Shown here piece after piece: positions 1 through 6,563 of a stretch of 23,611 nt of DNA. The position numbers and the translations under genes were made by a program. Under the pieces are notes generated by a model. The model made no database searches. It saw only the letters and a list, made by a program, of their open reading frames with translations, and had not been told where the DNA came from. The stretch comes from Bacillota bacterium (GTDB lineage Bacteria; Bacillota; Clostridia; Oscillospirales; Acutalibacteraceae): positions 1-23,611 of the forward strand of contig JAEZYP010000043.1 in assembly GCA_023418995.1 (NCBI GenBank), read 5' to 3'. Position 1 is the first letter of the stretch. The number at the start of each line of letters is the position of its first letter.

Positions 1-39
1 AATTATTTCCTGAACTAACTCTTTTGATAAAACGCTCAT
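1..39 (-). CDS. 5' end of a gene cut by the window edge, possibly an IS256-like transposase
   Basis: Reading leftward from an ATG at 39, 13 codons stay open to the edge (MSVLSKELVQEII). A GGAG box in the 50-54 region, about 10 bases upstream, is a usable ribosome binding site. The upstream DNA (about 100-135) contains a segment that on the minus strand reads CTGTAAATAATTTTGTGTA, which resembles the ends of IS256-family elements as I remember them. The leader also folds into a hairpin covering the ribosome binding site, a device known from several transposase genes. The transposase call is therefore inference from leader and start only; the coding part seen is too short to identify. Confidence 0.35.
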   Translation of the reverse strand, partial: MSVLSKELVQEII

Positions 40-43
40 AAAA

Positions 44-92
44 AATACTCCTCTCTGGTTAATACTTAGATTCTTAACCATAACGGAGTATT
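44..92 (-). promoter_or_regulatory. Hairpin that covers the ribosome binding site of the left-edge gene
   Basis: Two nested inverted repeats are seen: AATACTCC (44-51) with GGAGTATT (85-92), and inside them TGGTTAA (56-62) with TTAACCA (74-80). In the minus-strand transcript the outer stem pairs the GGAG box that precedes the ATG at 39. Transcripts entering from outside would fold the whole stem and be poorly translated. A transcript starting inside the stem would not. This is known for transposases such as those of IS10 and IS50; applying it here is inference. Confidence 0.5.
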
Positions 93-249
93 TCCTATGT
101 TTCATACACAAAATTATTTACAGCGTCGAATGTCGAAACTACTCTAAAAAGTAGTTATCGATACTCCCTTTTTTAAACTGAACTGAGACTTAAGATTTTC
201 CAATTATTAATACAATGTACCTATAAGCAAGTTCTTCATGCTATTAATT

Positions 250-864
250 TTAACGATACCATGACATAGTTTTAGTATCACTTATTGATTCTGTCTTTCT
301 ATAATAATAGTTAGAACCAACGCTACCACCTATCTCAAACCCAGCTGCCGAAAACCCAGTACTAAGTGATTGTGATGCTGTAACTTCAATATTACCTCTT
401 GTTCTTAATGATAATTGGCCTGAGTTCAATATTATAGCTTCTGTGTAGAAAGCATCCCAAGTATAGTTACCACTTCCAATTGCTTTTGACCACTTATCAA
501 TTACTTTTTCAAATTGTGTATATCCACCACCTGAAGCCATGCCACATAATGCACCTACTTCAACCTTAAATCCCATTCCAAGATCTTTTTGGCTATAGTA
601 TTCTTGATATGAATTAATTGCATATGGAGTTATATTTGTCTGTGAATATGTAGTGCTTTTTTTACTTTGTTGATCAATCTCGTTAAGTTTAATGGAAGCT
701 TCCTTAATAGAAATATTCCTTATTTCACTTATTCTTTGAATTGCTTGTTCCCTAGTTAATGTTCTAACCATAACATTATCACTAGTAGTTTCTGCAAGTG
801 TTAAATTTGTAAAAACAAATATTAGCATGAGAGCTAATGAAAGAGAAGTAATAAATTTTTTCAT
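250..864 (-). CDS. Exported protein of unknown function, 204 aa
   Basis: I do not recognise the family. The protein starts with a clear signal peptide (MKKFITSLSLALMLIFVFTNLTLAE, probable cut after residue 24). A charged, helix-prone segment (about 36-70) follows, then a Gly/Ser/Tyr-rich and probably beta-rich region (about 85-204) that contains the only Cys after the signal (in ALCGMASGGG). No lipobox, anchor or sorting motif is visible, so the mature protein is probably secreted. The ATG at 864 has an AAGGAG box nine bases upstream. It is divergent from the exported-protein gene at 1021, with a 156-bp very AT-rich spacer between them. Both genes look like accessory material next to a possible insertion element. 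No function is proposed. Confidence 0.75.
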   Translation of the reverse strand: MKKFITSLSLALMLIFVFTNLTLAETTSDNVMVRTLTREQAIQRISEIRNISIKEASIKLNEIDQQSKKSTTYSQTNITPYAINSYQEYYSQKDLGMGFKVEVGALCGMASGGGYTQFEKVIDKWSKAIGSGNYTWDAFYTEAIILNSGQLSLRTRGNIEVTASQSLSTGFSAAGFEIGGSVGSNYYYRKTESISDTKTMSWYR

Positions 865-1020
865 AAGTTTAATCTCCTTGTGCGTATAAATTTGTTATTA
901 TATTACATTAAATGATATAATTTGTAAATATATAAATATATAAAATATTTTAGTATATATAGAATAGATGTTATATATAGGATATAATGTTTTATATATG
1001 ACTAGTAAAGGAGTATAATA

Positions 1021-1437
1021 ATGAAAAAAATAATTTTTTTATTTGCGACTATTTTAATATTGATAACCATACTGGGGGCTTCTTACAGTAATAATAATCA
1101 AAAGTTACCTACCATAAGTGCAAAGTTAATAACTCACAATGCAAATACTTCTATAAATGCTTTAGGCTGGGAAGTACAAAATCTTAGTAACCAAAAAATA
1201 ACTTTTGTAAATGGTAATATTATGAACTATAAAATAAAAAATATTGAATCGAATAAAACATATTTAAGTTCTGAACTTAAAAAAAATGGCACAGTATCTT
1301 TAAAACCAAATGAAACATATTTAACTTCAGTAAGCCTAGCAAATATAAAAGAAAAGGGCGAATATGAAGTGACCTTTTGGGCAGTCTGCGATAAAGGATC
1401 TTCATGCAAAATTATTAAAACAATTAGAATAAATTAA
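1021..1437 (+). CDS. Small exported protein with a BsuPI-like beta-sandwich domain
   Basis: The 138-residue product has an N-terminal hydrophobic segment (residues 4-20) that acts as a signal peptide or anchor. The remainder (about 33-137) reads like a single immunoglobulin-like beta sandwich. The pattern of an 'N-L-S-N-Q-K-I-T-F' strand, a central polar loop, 'S-L-K-P-N-E-T-Y' and a final 'G-E-Y-E-V-T-F-W-A' strand matches the layout of BsuPI (intracellular proteinase inhibitor) domains, which often occur in exported Firmicute proteins. Two Cys (in AVCDKGSSCK) could form a disulfide. AAAGGAG lies seven bases before the ATG. The family link is by pattern only; inhibitor activity is not implied. 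Confidence 0.7.
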   Translation: MKKIIFLFATILILITILGASYSNNNQKLPTISAKLITHNANTSINALGWEVQNLSNQKITFVNGNIMNYKIKNIESNKTYLSSELKKNGTVSLKPNETYLTSVSLANIKEKGEYEVTFWAVCDKGSSCKIIKTIRIN

Positions 1438-1695
1438 ATACCAAATTATATCGTATGCAAAATGCAAATGTTAACAATGTGGAGAATTCTCCCTTCCTTA
1501 GAAGACATAGCGCAAATTCAAAAAACGCACAACAATCGGAAAATCCCTGTTTATAAAAGAAATTTTATTGTCAGAAGACAGTTTTTGCTTAAGCTGTCAA
1601 GCTACAAAACTAATGCAAAGGTTATTAGAAAACATATATATTTTCCCTAAAAAGATTATATCCATAATAAGATAATTTTGCCCCAAATTTGCTCG

Positions 1696-2062
1696 TTATT
1701 TTAACATAAACACTTTTTCAATAACATCTAAATTTTCATTTATAGTTCTTTTTCCATCTACAACCAGTGTTGAATATCCTAATTTCATTGCATCATTTAG
1801 AGCTGAGTCCGTAAACAGGTAATCTATAAATATCTTGTTCCTCTAGGTTTTGAATCTCCGGCTCCCTTAGCCAGATTTCATCTAATGACATCTCTGCAAT
1901 TTTAGATAAAAAAGGCTTTCCCAGCTTTGCACCTTTATTAATATAAACCTCTAATAAGTCGTCTACTTTGAAATATTGAAAATTATATTTCTTGGCTATC
2001 ATTTCCGCGACTGTACTTTTTCCACAGCATGGGGAACCTCCGATATAATATGTTTGTCTCAT
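1696..2062 (-). pseudogene. Broken P-loop nucleotide kinase-like gene
   Basis: The ATG at 2062 opens a frame with a textbook Walker A loop (GGSPCCGKST, residues 8-17) followed by 'YFKVDDLLEVY' and 'EIWLREP', typical of a small P-loop kinase-like family of about 200 residues. The frame stops at 1793 after 89 codons. Immediately downstream, the next frame stays open to a TAA at 1696 and reads 'LNDAMKLGYSTLVVDGKRTINENLDVIEKVF', which looks like the C-terminal end of the same family. Joining the two needs a one-base shift near 1830-1840, and even then the product is about 121 residues, so the middle (roughly 80 residues) seems deleted. It is most likely a dead gene. A sequencing error could explain the shift but not the missing middle. 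Confidence 0.65.
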
Positions 2063-2137
2063 ATATTTCTCCTACTTTAATGCCAATTTCATTTTATTTT
2101 ACCATTAATACAAATAAAAGGAAAACATTAGATTTTC

Positions 2138-2172
2138 TTGACACACTTAAATACTGTGTATATACTGTATAT
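2138..2172 (+). promoter_or_regulatory. Promoter of the GntR-ABC operon with tandem repeats over the -10 box
   Basis: A TTGACA box (2138-2143) and TATACT (2161-2166) are separated by exactly 17 bases, a full sigma-A promoter. Two head-to-tail 11-base copies, ATACTGTGTAT (2151-2161) and ATACTGTATAT (2162-2172), cover the -10 region. They are the obvious candidate operator for the GntR/YtrA-type regulator encoded first in the operon; such regulators usually repress their own operon. Confidence 0.75.
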
Positions 2173-2239
2173 GTAACAAGCATAACAGTAATAACAATTA
2201 TAACATCTAGAATCACAAAGTAATAAGCAGGAGGAAAAA

Positions 2240-2623
2240 TTGAAAATCATAATTTCCAATACATCTGGAGTGCCCATATATGAACAGATAAAAGAGCAGA
2301 TAAAGAGTTCAATTTTGTCTGGTGAAGTTGAAGAAAACCAATTGCTGCCGTCATTGAGACAGCTTGCAAGGGAACTGAAAATCAGCGTACTTACGACCAC
2401 CAGAGCATACACAGAGCTGGAACAGGAAGGCTATGTAACCAACGTACAGGGCAAAGGCTGTTATGTGCTGGGGAGAGGCTCTGAGCTGATTCGGGAACAG
2501 CTTTTAAGGGACATAGAGGAAAATCTGTCTGCTGCCATAAAGTCTGCCAGAAGGGCAGAGGTATCAGAAGAGGATCTTATTAAAATGCTGAAAATTCTTA
2601 TGGAGGATGAGGGATATGAATAA
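2240..2623 (+). CDS. GntR-family regulator, YtrA type
   Basis: This 127-residue transcription factor has the N-terminal winged helix of GntR proteins (about residues 9-77: 'PIYEQIKEQIKSSILSGEV', 'LPSLRQLARELKISVLTTTRAYTELEQEGYV') and only a short helical tail (about 85-127). That architecture is typical of the YtrA subfamily, whose genes sit with ABC exporters and repress them. The start is TTG at 2240, supported by AGGAGG a few bases upstream. The gene overlaps the next by eight bases, so the three genes are translationally linked. The inducer cannot be read from the sequence; in the family it is often a cell-envelope antibiotic or a toxic peptide. Confidence 0.9.
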   Translation: MKIIISNTSGVPIYEQIKEQIKSSILSGEVEENQLLPSLRQLARELKISVLTTTRAYTELEQEGYVTNVQGKGCYVLGRGSELIREQLLRDIEENLSAAIKSARRAEVSEEDLIKMLKILMEDEGYE

Positions 2624-3476
2624 CGATATAGAAATAAGGAATTTATGTAAAAACTTTGATAGTTTTAAACTAAGCGATATCAGCTTTTCTTTACCCCGAG
2701 GATATATTATGGGTCTGGTAGGGCCTAACGGTGCAGGGAAAACCACTACTATCAAGCTTATGCTTAACATGATACAAAAGACATCGGGGGATATAAAGAT
2801 TCTGGGTTTGGATAGTGTTAGTGAACAGAACAGGATTAAGGAAAGTATAGGTGCAGTATTTGATACCAACTATTTTGTTCAGGATTGGACTGTAAAAGAG
2901 GTTGAACGCTATGTAGGTATGTTCTACAGTACTTGGGATTCAGCTAAGTACAAATCCCTTATAAGCAAATTCGGACTAACCCCTGATAAAAAGGTAAAGG
3001 ATCTCTCAAGAGGAATGCAGATGAAGCTGATGATATCATGTGCATTATCCCACGACGCAAGGCTTTTGATCCTCGACGAACCAACAAGTGGACTGGATCC
3101 GGTGGCAAGAGACGAACTTCTAGATATAATGACAGAATTCATAGAAGACGGCAAAAGAAGCATATTGTTTTCCACACACATAACATCCGATCTTGATAAG
3201 ATTGCGGATTATATTACATTTATAAATCAGGGGTGCCTGTTTTACACGGGAACCAAAGATGAATTTATTGACGGTTTTAGAATGGTAAAGGGCGGTAAAA
3301 CCGATATTACCACGGAACAGGAAAGCAAAATGATAGGAATAAGGAAATATTCTACAGGCTTTGAGGGACTAATTAATACCGCGGACATGAAGTTATTTGG
3401 AAATTTGATATGCGAACCTGTTTCCATTGACGATATAATTGTTTTCACAAACAGAGGGGGTAAAGTCAATGACTAG
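2616..3476 (+). CDS. ABC transporter ATP-binding protein
   Basis: The 286-residue nucleotide-binding subunit powers the permease encoded next. Visible motifs are Walker A GPNGAGKTT (residues 36-44), signature LSRGMQ (130-135), Walker B LLILDEP (150-156), and the H-switch in FSTHI (His188). The usual Q-loop glutamine is replaced (IGAVFDTNYF, about 79-88), as I recall for ATPases paired with this type of ABC-2 permease. An in-frame ATG at 2607 is closer to the GGAGG box (2602-2606) than is workable, so the ATG at 2616 is preferred. The operon layout (YtrA-type regulator, ATPase, short permease) resembles ytr-like and pmt-like exporters. Substrate unknown. Confidence 0.92.
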   Translation: MNNDIEIRNLCKNFDSFKLSDISFSLPRGYIMGLVGPNGAGKTTTIKLMLNMIQKTSGDIKILGLDSVSEQNRIKESIGAVFDTNYFVQDWTVKEVERYVGMFYSTWDSAKYKSLISKFGLTPDKKVKDLSRGMQMKLMISCALSHDARLLILDEPTSGLDPVARDELLDIMTEFIEDGKRSILFSTHITSDLDKIADYITFINQGCLFYTGTKDEFIDGFRMVKGGKTDITTEQESKMIGIRKYSTGFEGLINTADMKLFGNLICEPVSIDDIIVFTNRGGKVND

Positions 3477-4122
3477 TGTTTTAAAAATTATTAAATTGGA
3501 TTATGCATTAATAAAGCCATATATAAAAATTATACTGATTGCACTGCTGTCACCGATAGTTATAATGTTCACAATGAAGGATGTAATTTCAGGTACTTTA
3601 TTCTGCATGTGCATAATGGCAATGACCTCAGGGTATACCTTCTCAGTTGCAGAGAAGAATGATCTTAGCAGACTCTACGGTCTTCTTCCCATAAGCCGAA
3701 ACGATATTGTAACCGGAAAGTACCTATTTATATTTATAGAAGGAATAATTTTAAATTTAATCGGAATATCTGCAAACGCTACAGTATTAACTATATTAAA
3801 GGTAAATTTTACACCCGGCGATATTTTAGTTGGGTTTAGCGTGGGGCATGTTGTATACTGTTTCTTTACTGCAGTGCAGTTGCCGTTCCTTTTTAAATAC
3901 GGAGGTATAAAGGGAAGATTCTTTACATTTATACCTTTCCTTGGGATTTTTTCAATAAGTGAAATAGCGAAAAGAATGAGTCCCGATAAGCTGGCAGAAC
4001 TGTCCTCCATTGCAATAATAAATAATCCGTATGGAATGCTTGTAAGCAGTATTTTGTTCAGTATAATAATATACTGTATATCAGTAGGTATATCACAAAA
4101 AATATTTTGCAGGTTAGAATAA
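3469..4122 (+). CDS. ABC-2 type permease, short membrane subunit
   Basis: The 217-residue protein has about six hydrophobic segments (near residues 17-34, 40-56, 85-110, 118-142, 150-165 and 190-212). The motif after the second segment, 'EKNDLSRLYGLLPISRNDIVTGKYL', is characteristic of the ABC2_membrane_5 group of export permeases. The ATG at 3469 is preceded by a GAGGGGG box and overlaps the end of the ATPase gene by eight bases. A TTG thirty bases upstream, inside the ATPase, is a poorer start. It forms the membrane half of the exporter with the preceding ATPase. Nothing in the sequence fixes the exported compound. Confidence 0.88.
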   Translation: MTSVLKIIKLDYALIKPYIKIILIALLSPIVIMFTMKDVISGTLFCMCIMAMTSGYTFSVAEKNDLSRLYGLLPISRNDIVTGKYLFIFIEGIILNLIGISANATVLTILKVNFTPGDILVGFSVGHVVYCFFTAVQLPFLFKYGGIKGRFFTFIPFLGIFSISEIAKRMSPDKLAELSSIAIINNPYGMLVSSILFSIIIYCISVGISQKIFCRLE

Positions 4123-4130
4123 AATAAATG

Positions 4131-4260
4131 CCGGGCTGCATGTTTTTATTAGAATGAATGATTATGTTACTGCCGCCCGGTCAAAAGGATGTATAGCAAA
4201 AGTCAGAAGCACGGGGAGCTACCCAAAAGGACGAGCCCGACTGATACACTTCTGCTATGC
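4131..4260. ncRNA. Unassigned structured segment, candidate noncoding RNA
   Basis: No ORF covers this stretch, yet it holds several compatible helices. Hairpin A pairs CCGGGC (4131-4136) with GCCCGG (4175-4180), continued by GCA/TGC. A second domain has an 8-bp closing stem, 4191-4198 with 4253-4260 (GTATAGCA/TGCTATGC), then GTCAG/CTGAT (4202-4206 with 4241-4245), then CGGG/CCCG (4212-4215 with 4236-4239). The enclosed loop (4216-4235) is purine- and C-rich. AGAAG (4205-4209) could instead pair with CTTCT (4249-4253), so an alternative fold exists. G+C content is well above the flanks. I could not match it to any riboswitch or RNA family I know, and strand is undecided. It could also be the 3' untranslated end of the ABC operon. 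Confidence 0.45.
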
Positions 4261-4333
4261 TATATATAATCATAACTTAAAAATATGGCTATTTTGTTGA
4301 GAATTTGTGAAGAAATTATGTCGGGAAAAAAGC

Positions 4334-4362
4334 TTGAAACCATTTGTGTTTACGTGTACAAT
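4334..4362 (+). promoter_or_regulatory. Promoter of tRNA-Ser
   Basis: TTGAAA (4334-4339) and TACAAT (4357-4362) are separated by 17 bases. Transcription would start about nine bases before the tRNA 5' end. Confidence 0.7.
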
Positions 4363-4378
4363 ATTACATGTATTCTGT

Positions 4379-4470
4379 GGAGAAGTACCCAAGTGGTTGA
4401 AGGGTCCGCACTCGAAATGCGGTAGGCGGTTAATAGCCGTGCAAGAGTTCAAATCTCTTCTTCTCCGCCA
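4379..4470 (+). tRNA. tRNA-Ser, anticodon CGA
   Basis: This is a 92-nt type II tRNA with an encoded CCA (4468-4470). The acceptor stem GGAGAAG (4379-4385) pairs with CTTCTCC (4460-4466), and the discriminator base is G. The anticodon arm CCGCA-CTCGAAA-TGCGG puts CGA in the loop, reading the serine codon UCG. A long variable arm (about TAGGCGGTTAATAGCCGT) and the T loop GTTCAAATC are clear. It stands alone between its own promoter and terminator. Confidence 0.97.
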
Positions 4471-4510
4471 AAAAAGCACGCATTGTCTAGTATCATATGC
4501 GTGCTTTTTT
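4471..4510 (+). terminator. Terminator after tRNA-Ser
   Basis: GCACGCAT (4476-4483) pairs perfectly with ATGCGTGC (4497-4504). The flanking A run pairs with the T run, and six Ts follow (4505-4510). Confidence 0.9.
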
Positions 4511-4701
4511 AATCCTCAAAAACATTGGGATGTACTAACCTCACAGTATTAATTTTTAATATATTGAAAATCTATAAGCTAATACATACCTGTATTTGAA
4601 ACCTCAAATCATTAAACTTGCAAACTATCTAAACGAAATAATATATTTCGCTTATTTTTTATAAAAAACTGAAATTTTTCAATTATTTTCCTTCATTTTT
4701 A

Positions 4702-4730
4702 TTGACATATTTATCCTAATGGTATATTAT
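4702..4730 (+). promoter_or_regulatory. Promoter of the Rh-type channel gene
   Basis: TTGACA (4702-4707) and TATTAT (4725-4730) are separated by exactly 17 bases. The start of transcription would be near 4737, leaving a leader of about 96 bases. Confidence 0.85.
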
Positions 4731-4747
4731 TTTGTTGCGAACAATGG

Positions 4748-4789
4748 CGTTCACGAAACAGTATTCTTACTGTTTCGTGAACGTTTTTT
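4748..4789 (+). terminator. Perfect 16-bp terminator hairpin in the leader of the Rh-type gene (candidate attenuator)
   Basis: The arm 4748-4763 pairs without mismatch with 4768-4783 around a TTCT tetraloop. Six Ts follow directly (4784-4789) and five more after one G. It begins only about ten bases after the predicted transcription start and ends about 43 bases before the ATG. Since it lies between promoter and gene, it must be read through or prevented from forming for the gene to be expressed. No upstream antiterminator strand fits in the short 5' segment, so control by a protein or by RNA polymerase processivity is more likely than a classic two-state riboswitch. An alternative is a 5' stabilising hairpin. 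Confidence 0.75.
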
Positions 4790-4832
4790 GTTTTTAAAAC
4801 TTAATAAAAATATTTTACAAAGGGGTAGAATA

Positions 4833-5996
4833 ATGAAAAAAGGTTTATTAGTTCTTTTAACAGGTATTATTTTAACTCTGTTTTTGCCTTTTAGTGCTTT
4901 TGCAAGCACCAACGAAGTAGTTGATGGCGTAAGACAGGTTCAGCAGTACAACTTTTCAATTAATATTTTGGCTATGCTGTTGGTAGGCTTTGGATTTTTA
5001 ATGGTTTTTGTTAAAAAATACGGCTACAGTGCAACAACCGGGACATATCTGGTAGTTGGTGCCGGAATTCCACTTTATCTGTTGCTCAGGTATACAGGAG
5101 TCCTTTCTTTAGAATCAGTTAATCCTCAAACAATTAAAGGTTTATTATTGGCTGAATTTGCAGTTGCAGCGGCACTTATTTCAATGGGTGCAGTACTTGG
5201 AAGACTTCGGCTCTATCAATATGCCCTCATTTCTGTGTTTCTTGTTCCCATTTATATGATTAATGAATGGCTTGTGCTTGACGGAGGTCTGGGGATAACA
5301 AAGGGCTTTGTGGATGCAGCAGGGTCTATTGTTATTCATGCTTTTGGTGCATATTTTGGATTGGGTCTTGCGATAGCAATGACAAAACAAAAACATATGG
5401 ATCATCCTATTGAAAGCGATGCCGCCTCAGACAGGTTTTCCATGCTGGGATCAATGGTGCTTTGGATATTCTGGCCCAGCTTCTGCAGTGCAATAGTTCC
5501 TGCAGAACAGTTTGAGCAAACAGTCGTTAATACTGTTCTTGCACTATGTGGAGCAACAGTGATTACATATTTATTCAGTGCATTATTCAGAAAAGGGAAG
5601 CCGGCTATTGCTGACATAGCAAACGCCAGCCTCGCGGGAGGGGTAGCAATAGGAGCAACCTGTAATCTGGTAAGTGCACCGGTTGCCTTCTTGATAGGAC
5701 TCTTAGCAGGAGCATTGTGTGTGTTGGGATACACGGTAATTCAACCCAAATTGCAAAAGCTTCTGAAGATGGTAGATACATGCGGAGTTCACAATCTGCA
5801 CGGGATGCCTGGTTTGCTGGGTGGAATAATTGCAATATTTGTTGTGCCTGAGGCTGCAAAAGCACAAGTAGCCGGCATCATATTTACTATTGTACTGGCA
5901 TTTGTCGGGGGTCTCATATCCGGTAAAATAATACGTTTGACAGGTACCAAGGAAGCAGTATATGAGGATATGGATGAATTCGAGGAAGCTGCATAA
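4833..5996 (+). CDS. Rh-type ammonium/gas channel, Amt/MEP/Rh superfamily
   Basis: The 387-residue membrane protein has a signal-like first segment (residues 4-24) and about eleven transmembrane helices. The pore signatures are present: Asp161 in FVDAAGS, first pore His169 in IHAFGAYFGL, and the second pore histidine in the DTCGVHNLHGMPG stretch (315-327; His320 and His323). Several stretches (GFGFLMVFVKKYG at 52-64, IHAFGAYFGL, LWIFWPSFCSAI at 210-221, NASLAGGVAIGA at 264-275, DTCGVHNLHGMPG) follow the Rhesus branch of the superfamily rather than bacterial AmtB, as I know those families. Rh proteins conduct NH3 and possibly CO2. No glnK/PII gene is adjacent, as it would be for most AmtB genes. 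The start is the ATG at 4833 with AGGGG upstream; an upstream in-frame ATG at 4719 lies inside the promoter. Confidence 0.9.
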   Translation: MKKGLLVLLTGIILTLFLPFSAFASTNEVVDGVRQVQQYNFSINILAMLLVGFGFLMVFVKKYGYSATTGTYLVVGAGIPLYLLLRYTGVLSLESVNPQTIKGLLLAEFAVAAALISMGAVLGRLRLYQYALISVFLVPIYMINEWLVLDGGLGITKGFVDAAGSIVIHAFGAYFGLGLAIAMTKQKHMDHPIESDAASDRFSMLGSMVLWIFWPSFCSAIVPAEQFEQTVVNTVLALCGATVITYLFSALFRKGKPAIADIANASLAGGVAIGATCNLVSAPVAFLIGLLAGALCVLGYTVIQPKLQKLLKMVDTCGVHNLHGMPGLLGGIIAIFVVPEAAKAQVAGIIFTIVLAFVGGLISGKIIRLTGTKEAVYEDMDEFEEAA

Positions 5997-6010
5997 GTAA
6001 TAAAAACAAA

Positions 6011-6051
6011 AAATATGCTATACAGTTATTAGCTGTATGGCATATTTTTTT
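6011..6051 (+). terminator. Terminator of the Rh-type channel gene
   Basis: ATATGCTATACAG (6013-6025) pairs with CTGTATGGCATAT (about 6032-6044; one T-G wobble) and is followed by a run of seven Ts. Confidence 0.9.
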
Positions 6052-6091
6052 GTGAAGTTTGCGTTTGTACGCATATGAGATTAAGACCTTC

Positions 6092-6518
6092 TTATCTGGA
6101 CTATTTTGGGTGGTAAGCCAAATTGAAAAATATAGCAAACCTGACTAAATAATTTCTAAAATACACAATAGTTAATGCATTCACAAAGGTATATTAAAGT
6201 AGAATGAATAGTTTCAAATGAATTTGCGTCAACCAAGTGAAATTAAAATCGGGATTATACAAAACTGAGGTATAAATTTCTAATATTCTGACTTGGGTCT
6301 GTTCTTGCTCAGCTTTTCCTTGATGTCATAACCGGGGATGTCTCAGCTGAGCAATGCGACGTCAATACACTCTGCATTAATATGGGGTTCTAATGATCAC
6401 CTTATCCTTCTTTAATACTCTACTACAAAAGCTTTACCTAACTTGCTACAAAAATAACATTATAATAGATTACGTATAAAATATGAATAGTTCTTACCAC
6501 CCAAAATAATCCAGATAA
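6092..6518. mobile_element. 427-bp MITE-like element or insertion-sequence relic with 26-bp terminal inverted repeats
   Basis: The left end at 6092-6117 matches the reverse complement of 6493-6518 over 26 bases with one difference (ATTTTGGGTGGTAAG is the inner half on the left). The interior (6118-6492) has no long ORF on either strand. On the minus strand a short frame (6280-6342) reads DIPGYDIKEKLSKNRPKSEY before a TAG, possibly a transposase tail remnant. If the repeats are taken to start at TCTGG, each end is flanked by TA, as expected for IS630/Tc1-type targets, but the match extends past that point so this is weak. It accounts for most of the 6050-6560 gene-free stretch. Confidence 0.6.
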
Positions 6519-6563
6519 AGAAAATCATATATCATAGCAAATCTATAGCCTTACAAAGAGGAA

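Noticed and set aside
1462..1650. Open frame of 62 codons after the BsuPI-like gene
   Set aside because: No ribosome binding site and unlikely residue composition. A neighbouring frame (ending near 1670) reads somewhat protein-like (LLSEDSFCLSCQATKLMQ), so decayed coding DNA is possible, but I could not tie it to a family. I see no supported feature in 1438-1695.
4512..4701. AT-rich gap after the tRNA-Ser terminator
   Set aside because: Checked for a leader RNA, glutamine-type riboswitch or small gene; nothing supported was found.
4719..4832. Upstream ATG that would extend the Rh-type channel by 38 residues
   Set aside because: It lies between the -35 and -10 boxes and the extension would be translated from the terminator hairpin. 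The ATG at 4833 has a ribosome binding site and gives a normal signal-like start.
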